A DNA stretch of 64,000 nt from Roseimicrobium gellanilyticum (GCF_003315205.1 NZ_QNRR01000006.1:124001-188000); one strand, 5' to 3'; positions 33,455-41,359 are shown, numbered from the stretch's first letter. The notes: generated from the letters alone by a model not told the origin. Program-made: numbers and translations.

Positions 33455-35256
33455 TCTTCCCAACCCCAACAGCTCAAGACCAAGCCGCGCTCCACTGGAC
33501 AAAGCAGGTTGATCCGTGTGAAAACTGCTGCGGCCCATGGCTCGGCTCAGTCCTGATTGCATCCCGGCGAGCGGCACTCGATACAGACCCGGAAATATCT
33601 CTTGGCGCAGACCAACCAGCCTACGAATGCGTCGTAGACATTGAACTTGGCGGATGCGGTGAAGAAAATCCATCGTGCGAGGAAGGTTTCGAAGATGCGG
33701 TTGAAGTTGCGACCAGCGAAAGGGACGACGCCCAGGTGATTTTCGACGACAAGACCTTGGAGCAGGAATTGTTGAGCGAGGCTGTCGGAGACCGGAATAC
33801 TGAGGCGGATTCAGCGTTGGCTGAGATGCAATCAGCCCGAATCGCTTACAGCCAGCTTCAGAACGCTCACACCTCAGCGCGAATCAAAGAAGAGACATTC
33901 ACGCGTAGGAACGACCCGGCTGGTGTGGCCGCAGCCCTTGCAGAGCAGGCGGCGATTCAATCGCAGCTCTCAGATCACATCTACCACGACAAAAACAATC
34001 TCTATATCACTGCCAGAACGAATGTTGGAGACGCCTACGCTGAATTTTATGAAGGACAACGGCAACTCGACCTTATCCAACGCGACCTTGATGTCGCAAT
34101 CTACAAACTCGCCTGCGCTGAGCACAATCTTTCCGTGGCCACAGGGGAAGATGTTGAGATGTGGTTTGTGTCTGGTCGAGACGGAACGATTGCCCACCTC
34201 ACGGCAGATGAGAGGCGGGACGGGTTCTATCGGCTGGAATTCGACATGGCAGAGCGGAGTGGAGAGGATGGAATATCACAACGCATCCCGCTTCCCTCTG
34301 GAACAACAAACATCCGATTTGAGTGGAGAGAGGTGTTCATACCGGCAGATGGGAGTGAGTACATTTACGGCGAGGAACCTTTTACGGAAGATGTGGAAGT
34401 TGAGTCGGGCACACAAGTTGCACGGACTGCCGACCACTATATTGCCGCTCCAGAGATTGAGGGGACCTATCGCATTGTGACCATGCCAGGCAGGGCGCAG
34501 GTGAGCATAGTTAGTGAAGACTTGCATGCCTCGAAGGTGAAATATGGTTTCCCGGCATACATCCACACTGGCACGACTGCGCAATGGTACGCCACGGAAA
34601 CCGCCTCCGGCCTCAACACTGAGACGGGCGTTTCATTCTCTGGCTCCCAATCAGTGGACGAGTTCTTCAATATCGAAAGCTCCCTGAGTGCCTCAGTCAC
34701 CGCGCACCCTGAACGCGTGTCAGGAGTTGGTGGCAATCCATTCGGCAGCAAGTCCCGCCAGTACACCGCCACGCAAAGGCAGTGGCCGGATGGAATGGTG
34801 ATGACGTTGAGCGGCCTTGTCTCCACCGATAGCATTACCCAGCCCGTGGACTCGCACCTCGATTCCGCATGGGGAACTCCGCTCCCTGAGAACCTTGCAC
34901 CTTCGACCATGACCAACCCTCATCGCAGGCTGTTCATTGGGGAGACGGCATACTCCAGGCTGCGGAGGAGGTTCAAGCTTCAGGTCACCATTCCATCAAA
35001 CCGCCCGTTTCCCGTCACCATTGAGGTGAAGTACGACAAGAAGACATACACCTATGCTACAAATAGTTGGGTTGTTGAGGAGGAGTCGCACGAGGTGACT
35101 ATTCTCACTGGAGAGACAACGGCAATTGAGGATGAGTGGACAGAGATCGATCCGATGGATGGAACGATTGTGGTGATGGCCAACGTTCGCGCAGAGCCGC
35201 ACCTGCACCTCTGGCATCTCGGTGTAGATGTCAGCATTGCGCCCCACGAGGACTAG
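33451..35256 (+). CDS. Large unknown protein with coiled coil and beta-rich C-terminus
   Basis: A 601-residue protein, the largest of the element. Residues 20-70 contain CENCCGPW and a CVVDIELGGCGEENPSC cluster. Residues about 75-225 form a long coiled coil (SERDDAQVIFDDKTLEQELL and on). The remaining two thirds are beta-rich, with several strand-turn-strand units such as FRLEW-like and YGFPAYIHTGTTAQWYAT segments. No signal peptide or enzyme motif is present. The coiled-coil plus beta layout resembles phage fibres or baseplate-like proteins, but that is only structural intuition. It ends the gene block; the next gene is on minus. Confidence 0.6.
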   Translation: MIFPTPTAQDQAALHWTKQVDPCENCCGPWLGSVLIASRRAALDTDPEISLGADQPAYECVVDIELGGCGEENPSCEEGFEDAVEVATSERDDAQVIFDDKTLEQELLSEAVGDRNTEADSALAEMQSARIAYSQLQNAHTSARIKEETFTRRNDPAGVAAALAEQAAIQSQLSDHIYHDKNNLYITARTNVGDAYAEFYEGQRQLDLIQRDLDVAIYKLACAEHNLSVATGEDVEMWFVSGRDGTIAHLTADERRDGFYRLEFDMAERSGEDGISQRIPLPSGTTNIRFEWREVFIPADGSEYIYGEEPFTEDVEVESGTQVARTADHYIAAPEIEGTYRIVTMPGRAQVSIVSEDLHASKVKYGFPAYIHTGTTAQWYATETASGLNTETGVSFSGSQSVDEFFNIESSLSASVTAHPERVSGVGGNPFGSKSRQYTATQRQWPDGMVMTLSGLVSTDSITQPVDSHLDSAWGTPLPENLAPSTMTNPHRRLFIGETAYSRLRRRFKLQVTIPSNRPFPVTIEVKYDKKTYTYATNSWVVEEESHEVTILTGETTAIEDEWTEIDPMDGTIVVMANVRAEPHLHLWHLGVDVSIAPHED

Positions 35257-35259
35257 GGC

Positions 35260-35532
35260 CTACGTGCGGTCTGCTTCATCCTCTGGCCAGACCAGACCCT
35301 CCAGCATGCGCAACTCACCGCGCCTGCGCTTGTATTCCACGCACATCAGGGACAAGATGGTGCCACACGCGCACCCGGTGACAGGAAGGGAAATCACCTT
35401 CACCATCCACACGGGATCGGCCTTGGGCAGTTCCACCACATGGAACACCAGCAGCACCGTGCAGCCGAGTCCAACGGCCAGCAGCGCGAGAAGCGCAGCG
35501 TAGGACCGGCAGACTTTGGTCATGATGCCCAT
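35260..35532 (-). CDS. Small two-helix membrane protein
   Basis: A 90-residue protein with two hydrophobic helices (YAALLALLAVGLGCTVLLVF and VISLPVTGCACGTILSLMCV), each flanked by basic residues, and a charged C-terminus (EYKRRRGELRMLEGL). The size and topology would suit a holin or a membrane accessory protein, but there is no neighbouring endolysin, so this remains open. It converges on the 601-residue gene with 3 nt between stops. A start at 35523 is also possible. Confidence 0.5.
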   Translation of the reverse strand: MGIMTKVCRSYAALLALLAVGLGCTVLLVFHVVELPKADPVWMVKVISLPVTGCACGTILSLMCVEYKRRRGELRMLEGLVWPEDEADRT

Positions 35533-35744
35533 GGTCGGGTAAGGAACGGCAAAACTTTCGGGATGCAAGGGGGAATCACGCAGTGCGGATTGACCACAAA
35601 TTGGTCGAAAATCCGTAGCAAAAGCCGATTTCACTAGGAGAGCACACAAGATTCTGAGTCTTGTGCCGACGTGGAGAAACGAAGGTTCATTCAGTTGAAG
35701 GCGTGACGGCGTGCGGTCATTGCTCGTGTACACCCGTAAAAGCC

Positions 35745-35942
35745 ATGGCTGACATTACCAGCACGCAGCTCGCGAAGATTGTTGGCTGCACCCCCAGCGC
35801 CATTTGCATGGAGAGGCATAGAGGTCGCCTTCAAGGGGGTGAAAAGCGCCCCGGCGTGCGCGGCGTCGTCTTCCCGAAGACTGAAGTCATCAAATGGCTC
35901 CGCTACAAGTGCTTGAGCCATCTCATCGAGAAGCTGCCATAA
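35745..35942 (+). CDS. Small helix-turn-helix protein
   Basis: A 65-residue protein. TSTQLAKIVGCTPSAICMERH is a compact HTH, followed by a basic loop (GRLQGGEKRPGVRG) and VVFPKTEVIKWLRYK, a wing-like strand and helix as in small phage excisionase/Cox-like proteins. It lies just upstream of two tandem palindromic operators (35973-36003), which it may bind or share with the Cro-like protein at 36122. Confidence 0.55.
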   Translation: MADITSTQLAKIVGCTPSAICMERHRGRLQGGEKRPGVRGVVFPKTEVIKWLRYKCLSHLIEKLP

Positions 35943-35972
35943 GGCTTTCCCCTCTATGGAAATAATATGCAG

Positions 35973-36003
35973 TTACTCATTGAGTAAGTTACGCATTGAG
36001 TAA
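35973..36003. promoter_or_regulatory. Tandem palindromic operators TTACTCATTGAGTAA / TTACGCATTGAGTAA
   Basis: 35973-35987 is a perfect 15-bp palindrome. 35989-36003 is the same with one change, one base further on, giving a 16-bp period. They lie between the HTH gene at 35745 and the Cro-like gene at 36122, so they are strong candidates for repressor operators of the right-hand operon. Confidence 0.65.
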
Positions 36004-36121
36004 TAATGCGCTTGTGAACTGCGGGAGTCCGCAGGAAGCAAAAGGCCCGGCCAGTGTTTGCACCACCGACCGAGCCCGCATGTAACAATCCTACACCGAG
36101 GATCATCAACAATGAGATCGT

Positions 36122-36316
36122 ATGTCAAAAGAGCTAGTGCGCAAGCTGAAAGCCGCCCGCGAACTGGTGGGCGAAACGCAGGTAGTGTTCGCCACAAGGC
36201 TGGGCGTGCCAACACGCACGCTGATAGGCTGGGAGAACGACCAGCGAACACCCCGAGGCCTCGCCCTGGAAGCCCTCAACGCAAAGCTGGACGCCATCCT
36301 AAAGGGAAAGAAGTAA
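36122..36316 (+). CDS. Cro/XRE-family HTH repressor
   Basis: A 64-residue DNA-binding protein. LKAARELVGETQVVFATRLG, then VPTRTLIGWENDQRTPRG is a standard XRE helix-turn-helix with recognition helix around TRTLIGWEN. It has no sensor or dimerisation domain beyond the last helix. It is the first gene of a tight four-gene run (36122-37318) and sits 119 nt after two tandem palindromes that are its likely operators. Confidence 0.82.
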   Translation: MSKELVRKLKAARELVGETQVVFATRLGVPTRTLIGWENDQRTPRGLALEALNAKLDAILKGKK

Positions 36317-36354
36317 AATGGCGGGGTGACAAGCGCGGACCTCGCCACGCTGGC

Positions 36355-36618
36355 TTGCCCCGCGTCCCGTTCTCGCGCCGCCCCCAGCCCGGCAATCATG
36401 GTCGCTGGCTGCACTACCGCGTTGCGCCCGGCCTTCGGAGCCTTCAGTATGTGGAGAGCCGCAGCGGAAAGAATGCGTGCATCTTCGTCTCCAAGGCGAA
36501 GGATCGCGAGCTGTGGAAGATGGCCAGCCAGCAGGGGCACGAAAACCCCGCTGTGATGTTCATCGCGAATCTGACCAAGCTGTGCGCCGCTCACATGGAA
36601 AGGAGGGCCGCAGCATGA
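36355..36618 (+). CDS. Unknown small protein of the Cro-like operon
   Basis: An open frame of about 87 codons ending at 36618, with LPRVPFSRRPQPGNHGRWLHYR and a C-terminal helix (FVSKAKDRELWKMASQQGHE). The start is uncertain: no ATG is in frame, TTG 36355 is the first plausible codon, and the frame is open further upstream. The stop overlaps the next ATG by ATGA, which supports it as a real gene. No family recognised. Confidence 0.5.
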   Translation: MPRVPFSRRPQPGNHGRWLHYRVAPGLRSLQYVESRSGKNACIFVSKAKDRELWKMASQQGHENPAVMFIANLTKLCAAHMERRAAA

Positions 36619-36863
36619 AGAGGTCACGAAACACAAAGCCGCTCATGGCTCCAGCCGACACCGTGCTCCTTCCGCAAAACGGATTCCTCCTGCGTGTGAC
36701 GGAAGCGGGCTGGATCAACATCATGCAGGGCGATGGCAATGCGAAGGACATTGCCCATGTCATCCTGAGTCCACGGGAGGCGAAGGTGCTGCTTGATGCG
36801 CTGCCGGAGTACATTCGCGCGGCCACTGAGCTCCACGCCGATAGCGAGGGGGTTCTAGTATGA
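36615..36863 (+). CDS. Unknown small element-encoded protein
   Basis: An 82-residue protein starting MKRSRNTKPLMAPADTVLLP. It appears to be an alpha/beta fold with LRVTEAGWINIMQGDG and ILSPREAKVLLDALPEYIRA. The start and the stop both overlap their neighbours as ATGA, so it is translationally coupled within the operon. No recognised family. Confidence 0.55.
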   Translation: MKRSRNTKPLMAPADTVLLPQNGFLLRVTEAGWINIMQGDGNAKDIAHVILSPREAKVLLDALPEYIRAATELHADSEGVLV

Positions 36864-37318
36864 ACTCCCCCTACTTCATCGGCCCATGGAAAGGCATGGG
36901 CGCTGCCATCGAGGATTGCGCGGAAGAGACGGGCCATTCCGTGGCTCACCTCGTGCGCATCGGCACGGACAGGGTTTTGCAGGAGTACCACACCACCGGC
37001 AAAGTGGCGGTCGGTGCAGCCTTGCGGAAGCCCTCGCGCCGTGGCCGGAAGCTTGGGAGCAAGAACGCCACCAAGGGTCCCACCCTGGACGACCTCCACC
37101 GCGATGCACAGGAGGCCAGAGAGGAGCTCAACCGGCTTCGTGCCGAGTGGGTGCTATTCTGCCTCCAGCATGGCGAGGAGGGCAAGCAGCGGGCCAAGAA
37201 CGGCGGTCCGGGCGTCGAACTGTGGCTATGCCTCAAGCTGGCCATAGAACGTGATGCCGTGGCCGTGGAGAGGCTGGCAGGGGCAAGGCTGGCGCTTACA
37301 CCGTCTGGCCAGCGGTAG
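36860..37318 (+). CDS. Unknown basic element-encoded protein
   Basis: A 152-residue protein, last of the Cro-like operon. An N-terminal region of about 45 residues (AIEDCAEETGHSVAHLVRIG) is helical and resembles ribbon-helix-helix or regulator N-termini only loosely. A basic hinge (RKPSRRGRKLGSKNATKG) suggests nucleic-acid binding, and a helical C-terminus follows. It starts by ATGA overlap at 36860 and is followed by a terminator. Confidence 0.55.
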   Translation: MNSPYFIGPWKGMGAAIEDCAEETGHSVAHLVRIGTDRVLQEYHTTGKVAVGAALRKPSRRGRKLGSKNATKGPTLDDLHRDAQEAREELNRLRAEWVLFCLQHGEEGKQRAKNGGPGVELWLCLKLAIERDAVAVERLAGARLALTPSGQR

Positions 37319-37340
37319 GCCATCCTTGAGCGAATGCGAG

Positions 37341-37378
37341 CCCGTCAGTGCCTTCGTGGTGCTGGCGGGTTTCGTTTA
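37341..37378 (+). terminator. Terminator of the Cro-like operon
   Basis: CCCGTCAG pairs with CTGGCGGG (one G-T pair), with inner pairing around a TTCG loop, followed by TTTCGTTT. It lies 22 nt after the operon's last stop codon and just before the hairpin array. Confidence 0.7.
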
Positions 37379-37717
37379 GGCGGTCGAGCGGAACGACCGC
37401 CTAATAGGTACCTCTCGGGAACCAAATCCCCGTGGTCGACCACGACCACCACGGAGGTGCGGTCCACGCGGTCATTCGCGTGGACCGCGTGGAGAAGTGC
37501 TCTCCTTGTCGCGTAGGGCACTTTTGAGGTGCGGTCACTCTTGGGTACCGCACCTTCTCGGTCGTCATCGAGGATGACTGCCGAAGTTAAATAGATGGTA
37601 CTCCTCAGTGACCATCAACCAGTCACTCGCGGTGACTGGTTGAACTTGGTCCTTGTGGATGACCAATCATTCCGCCTTCCAATTCCGACCAAAGTCCATG
37701 ATCTGACCGGAATGGAA
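37376..37717. ncRNA. Array of consecutive stem-loops; candidate structured RNA or DNA element
   Basis: About ten near-perfect hairpins follow one another with almost no spacers. Stems: 37376-37386/37394-37404 (11 bp), 37431-37444 (14-bp palindrome), 37459-37470/37477-37488 (12 bp), 37495-37500/37518-37523, 37527-37535/37547-37555 (9 bp), 37559-37569/37573-37583 (one mismatch), 37594-37602/37607-37616 (one bulge), 37616-37626/37632-37642 (11 bp), 37646-37651/37661-37666, 37677-37687/37708-37717 (one bulge). It lies between two convergent terminators and has no credible gene. It could be a large structured RNA, or a DNA site for replication or packaging. Strand is unknown. Confidence 0.6.
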
Positions 37718-37964
37718 AATAGAGGCCCGAACGCAACACGCCCCCAAGCCGTCGAAACAGTTTGAGGGCGCTTTGGTGCTGTTTGCTGCTTCTGTGCCAT
37801 CACCAGGCCAGCCGCCGTCCCCGCCGACTCAAACAGTGGTGAATCCCTCACCGACGGGAACACTGAAACATGATGCCGTGTCGAAGGGGCGTCAAGCTCC
37901 TGCGAGAATCACATCATCCACGCCTTGATGACCTCGCCGAGCGTCAGGCCGTGCGCAAAAAAGA
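37718..37964. other. Noncoding continuation of the structured tract
   Basis: About 250 bp with weaker pairings, such as 37739-37747 with 37762-37770. Short open frames on both strands lack codon character and ribosome sites. It separates the hairpin array from the minus-strand terminator at 37965. Confidence 0.4.
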
Positions 37965-37995
37965 CCCGCTGGAGAACTCCCATTCGTCCAGCGGG
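37965..37995 (-). terminator. Terminator after the minus-strand cargo gene
   Basis: A perfect 9-bp stem CCCGCTGGA/TCCAGCGGG (37965-37973 with 37987-37995). Read on minus it is followed by TCTTTTTT. It lies 150 nt past the stop of the gene at 38145. Confidence 0.8.
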
Positions 37996-38144
37996 CACAC
38001 ACATCAAACACATTTGAACGACCAACCAAGCTCCCACTTGGCGGGCCACAGACTATTCGAGGCAAGGGGGGCTCGTGCGTGTGTCAGCGTGAAATTCCGG
38101 TTCCGATTCCAGCGGAAAGCCAGGGGTGGGACCGGAATGGAATT

Positions 38145-39062
38145 TCATAAGCCCCCTCCAGCGCTGCTGGTGGAACCTTTTGGTGGCCCCTCTTCACTCT
38201 TTGATGCAGCATCATTCTTCAGAATGATGCTCAGTGCATGCTTCAGTTCGGCTTCGTCCTTCAAAAGTTGCGTCATGCGATCCGACAGCTCCGCAAGAAC
38301 CACGCGAATGCTCGTTGCTAAAGCGAGACAGTGTTCATCAGCTTGAGCGTGGACACCATCACTCAGGGCGGAGTGAAGAAGCCCGAGTGGGTTGTGGCCG
38401 TCTATGAGCAGGCTTTGAGGTATGTATGGCTTAGCCATTTCCATAGCCTTCGCGAATTGGTCCTCCGTAGCCGCTGCACGGAGTTTCTGAACATCGCTAG
38501 GTGAAGTTTGGAGGCGCTCCGCCACATCCGCGATTCTGGTGATGATCCGAGCTTTTTGATTCTCAACGACACGGCGATAATAAATGAAAGCGCCGATGCC
38601 TAATCCTTGGTTTTCACACCTCCGACCCTTCAAGAAAGCGTCGCGGTCCGGGCCTGCTAGACTGATCAACCGGGCCGGGGTCGGCGGACCGAACGGGGGA
38701 GACTCTCCGTACTTGTACGCAGTGCCCCCATCATTGTGGTTGTTTTCCTGAAGTGCCAGCGAGAAGGTTTTGGTGAAGACTTGGCAGTTCGAACATCGGT
38801 AGATGAAATAGCTGTTCCTCAGGCCTTCCACGGACAGGAAAGGCGGCGTACTCGCAGGTCTAAACACTCGTACGCCGTTGCATTTCTCATTTGGGCAGTG
38901 AAGCTGAATTTCTGGTCCTATGCAATAACGTGTGGTCCCTTGGTGTGAACCCACGATGTTTGATATGCCTCTCGTTTGGTTGGGTGGGCACGACTCAAGG
39001 AACTCAGCGAAGGAAACTTCATCCTCGTTCGGGGAGCCTGGAGATAAAATCGTGGCGCTCAT
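38145..39062 (-). CDS. Zinc-ribbon cargo protein of unknown function
   Basis: A 305-residue protein near the right end of the element. It has a zinc-ribbon-like region (LHCPNEKCNGVRVF, then YRCSNCQVFTKTF; residues about 55-100), then GRRCENQGLGIGAFIYYRRVVE and a long helical C-terminal half. The combination of N-terminal zinc ribbon and the helical QGLGIGAFIYYRRVVE core recalls DUF4145-like proteins, but I am not certain of the family. Its position at the element edge and on the opposite strand suggests accessory cargo, perhaps defence-related (inference). The start at 39062 is preferred; 39089 is also in frame. Confidence 0.65.
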   Translation of the reverse strand: MSATILSPGSPNEDEVSFAEFLESCPPNQTRGISNIVGSHQGTTRYCIGPEIQLHCPNEKCNGVRVFRPASTPPFLSVEGLRNSYFIYRCSNCQVFTKTFSLALQENNHNDGGTAYKYGESPPFGPPTPARLISLAGPDRDAFLKGRRCENQGLGIGAFIYYRRVVENQKARIITRIADVAERLQTSPSDVQKLRAAATEDQFAKAMEMAKPYIPQSLLIDGHNPLGLLHSALSDGVHAQADEHCLALATSIRVVLAELSDRMTQLLKDEAELKHALSIILKNDAASKSEEGPPKGSTSSAGGGL

Positions 39063-39195
39063 ATGCGTTCTACTGCCAAAAACTGCCAATTTTCAGTGTA
39101 TTTTCGTGTGTTTTGGTGTGTCTTTATGCGTCTTGGTGTATGAGCTGCCAAAGGCGATTACCAAGAGGTATGTGTTCAGTGTGAGCGACTTAGAG

Positions 39196-39257
39196 AGTGC
39201 CGACAGCGGGACTCGAACCCGCACGGTGGTCGCCCACCAACGGATTTTAAGTCCGTT
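39196..39257. repeat. Right attachment repeat (within tRNA-Leu)
   Basis: 62 bp identical to 24598-24659, overlapping the 3' half of the intact tRNA-Leu gene and two bases beyond. It marks the right boundary of the integrated element. Confidence 0.9.
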
Positions 39258-39283
39258 GCGTCTACCGGTTCCGCCATGTCGGC
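39198..39283 (-). tRNA. tRNA-Leu (anticodon TAA)
   Basis: An 86-nt gene on minus. The acceptor stem GCCGACA pairs with TGTCGGC, followed by discriminator A. The anticodon stem ACGGA/TCCGT encloses loop CTTAAAA, giving anticodon TAA. A long variable arm (GGTGGGCGACCACC region) marks a class II tRNA, as expected for leucine. The T loop GTTCGAGTC is standard. CCA is not encoded. The gene is the intact copy at the insertion site of the element. Confidence 0.95.
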
Positions 39284-39433
39284 CTTGGGCATTGCGGGAT
39301 GGAGTCTTTTGAAGAGCAAGGCTGACTGCGCAAGCGTCAATTGTTCCATCCGCGGCGCAACGTACTACGGATGAGGGCGATGTCCGGTAAATTCTACCTT
39401 GCTTCAGCCTGAGGCAGATTCGTTGCATCCCTC

Positions 39434-41350
39434 TCACCCGCGGCCGATGCCGTAGACCGTCTGCGCACGGGTGTAGAATTCCCGGTCAAAGCGCCCGTGC
39501 TCGGGTGGGCCGATGCCTGAACTTTTCCAGCCGCCGAATGGCAGGTCGAGCCCGGCGTCGGCGGTGGATTGGTTCACCTTGAGAATCCCGGCTCGGGCAT
39601 CCGCGAGAAAGCGCGCGGTGACTTCCTCGGAACGGGTGAACACAGCTGCCGCCAGCCCTTGGGGCACACCATTGAGAAGTGAGATGGCTTCGTCCCAGCG
39701 GTTTGCGGTTTGCATCACCAGCAGCGGTCCGAAGGATTCATGCTGCACCACTTCAGCGCGTGGATTGTCGCAGGAGATGATGGCGGGCGGATGCCAGGCT
39801 CCCTCATGCCCCCACGAGGGGTGGGGTTCGCGCTCCTCTTGGGGACAGGTCAATGTCCCGCCGGAAGTCTCAGCACGGTCGAGGAGCCGCCGAAAACGTT
39901 CGCAGTGGGCGGGCGTCACCATGGGGCCGATGCGCGTGCTCTCCTGCAGCGGGTCGCCCCAGCACAGGCGTCGCGTTTCCTGCTGCAGGTGCGACAGGAA
40001 GGCATCTTTGCAGGAGGTATGGACGATGACCCGCCGGTTGGCGGTGCAGCGCTGTCCCGCCTGGGCAAAGGCGCCCTTGGCGATGAGGCGTGCGGCCTCG
40101 GGCAGGTCCGCATCTTCCCACACAAGGGCGGCGTTGTTTCCTCCAAGTTCCGCCTGGAAGGGGAGATGCCGTCGTGCACAGATCTCGTGAGCACTGAAAC
40201 CCGTCTCCAGCGAACCGGTGAGCGTGACGGCATGGATGCCCGGGTGATTCATGAGCTGTGCGGCGGCTTCTCTCCCTCCCTCCACGAGGGTGAGGATGCT
40301 GGGAAGGGGAAGGTCTGGGCGGCTCTCCTGTAGCATCTGGATGACACGCCTCGCGATTCCAGGGGCCAGTGGCGATGGTTTCCAGGCAACCGTATTCCCG
40401 TAGAGCAAGGCCGGGGCGATCTTGCTCAGTGGGATGTAAAAGGGATTGTTCCACGGAGTGACGATTGCCACGGTGCCAAGCGGGCGGTGGCGCACCTCCG
40501 GTGCATCGCCGTGATTGGTGGCGGCATCGTCCGCGGCGCGCTGCATGACTTTGCGGAGCATGGCCGCCGTGTGCCGGACCTCGCGTTCGCCATGGTATAC
40601 GGGCTTGCCGATTTCATCTGCCATGGCCCGTGCCAGCTCATGAGCTTGATGCTCGAGCTGGCGGGCGAGAGTTTCGAGAAGGTGCGCGCGCTCTGCCATG
40701 GGGACGAGATTCATCCCTTCTGAAGCAGGCCGTGGGACTGGAATATCCGTGTGAGTCGGGATGATGGCAGGGCGGGCCGCCGTTACCACGGTGCCGTTGC
40801 ACTCCAGCATCGCGGAGATGTCAGCGACACTCGCGAAACGAATCCCACGCTGACCCAGATAGCGCCGCGTGATGGCGGCATGCAGTGGATCATCGCTGCC
40901 GGTGGCGCCATCTGCCACCCACACCGTCATGCCACGCTCATAGGCCCCCAGGATGGTCTCTCTCACACACGCGTGAAGATGCACGCCGGCAATGATTGCA
41001 TGGTCGAACCCGCCCTCCGCGAGGTGATGCCCAAGCTCAGGCTTCGTGAAAGGGCTGAATCCGGTCTTGTGCACGGTGTGCTCACCGGGCTGGGGCGCCA
41101 GTGATGCAGGAGGTGCATGCCCCGGGGTCCCCACTTCGCAGCGCCACCTGTCAGCCGCCTTCCAGTGGGGCATGCGCTCATCGCGTTCACGTGAGACGCT
41201 CGTCCAAATGTGGATGACGGGGATGCCCCGCGCCCGGCAGGCATTGAGCAAGCGGCTGCATTCGTGGATGAGCTGTCCGGCCGAAGGCTCCAATCCCGGC
41301 GCGTCGAGATAGTCCCTCTGGAGGTCCACGAGCAGAAGCACTGGCTTCAT
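39434..41350 (-). CDS. Fusion: isochorismatase-family hydrolase + aldehyde dehydrogenase
   Basis: A 638-residue two-domain enzyme. Residues 1-185 are a cysteine hydrolase of the isochorismatase/nicotinamidase fold with the triad Asp 9 (LLLVDLQRDY), Lys 95 (HKTGFSPF) and Cys 128 (HLHACVRE). Residues about 195-638 are an NAD(P)-dependent aldehyde dehydrogenase with PWNNPF, KPSPLAP, ELGGNN (Glu 401) and GQRCTANRR (catalytic Cys 435), ending PFGGWKSSGIG. The fusion would hydrolyse an amide or ester and oxidise an aldehyde; the substrate is unknown. It starts 9 nt after the stop of the dehydrogenase gene at 41360, so they form an operon. Confidence 0.88.
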   Translation of the reverse strand: MKPVLLLVDLQRDYLDAPGLEPSAGQLIHECSRLLNACRARGIPVIHIWTSVSRERDERMPHWKAADRWRCEVGTPGHAPPASLAPQPGEHTVHKTGFSPFTKPELGHHLAEGGFDHAIIAGVHLHACVRETILGAYERGMTVWVADGATGSDDPLHAAITRRYLGQRGIRFASVADISAMLECNGTVVTAARPAIIPTHTDIPVPRPASEGMNLVPMAERAHLLETLARQLEHQAHELARAMADEIGKPVYHGEREVRHTAAMLRKVMQRAADDAATNHGDAPEVRHRPLGTVAIVTPWNNPFYIPLSKIAPALLYGNTVAWKPSPLAPGIARRVIQMLQESRPDLPLPSILTLVEGGREAAAQLMNHPGIHAVTLTGSLETGFSAHEICARRHLPFQAELGGNNAALVWEDADLPEAARLIAKGAFAQAGQRCTANRRVIVHTSCKDAFLSHLQQETRRLCWGDPLQESTRIGPMVTPAHCERFRRLLDRAETSGGTLTCPQEEREPHPSWGHEGAWHPPAIISCDNPRAEVVQHESFGPLLVMQTANRWDEAISLLNGVPQGLAAAVFTRSEEVTARFLADARAGILKVNQSTADAGLDLPFGGWKSSGIGPPEHGRFDREFYTRAQTVYGIGRG

Positions 41351-41359
41351 AGGGAGAAG

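Larger units (their letters stand above)
24598..39257. mobile_element. Integrated element of about 14.6 kb in a tRNA-Leu gene
   Basis: The region is bounded by a perfect 62-bp direct repeat (24598-24659 and 39196-39257), which is the 3' half of tRNA-Leu(TAA) plus two bases; the period is 14,598 bp. A tyrosine integrase lies just inside the left end. Inside are excisionase-like and Cro-like regulators, a replication module (HTH initiator with iterons, ATPase loader), an S49 protease, several unrecognised proteins with a shared C-terminal domain, a hairpin-rich noncoding tract and a cargo gene. No capsid, portal, large terminase, relaxase or conjugation gene is recognisable. Best described as an undetermined integrative element, perhaps a phage satellite or degenerate prophage. 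Confidence 0.9.

Noticed and set aside
35260-35532. Holin
   Set aside because: Two helices and size fit, but no endolysin or spanin gene is near; kept only as a small membrane protein.
37376-37717. CRISPR array or simple terminator cluster
   Set aside because: The stem-loops are all different in sequence, so there is no repeat-spacer pattern, and only the first hairpin at 37341 has a T-run.
37615-38346. Short open frames at 37615-37863 (minus) and 37870-38346 (plus)
   Set aside because: They lie in structured noncoding DNA or opposite the end of the cargo gene, with no ribosome sites or plausible composition.
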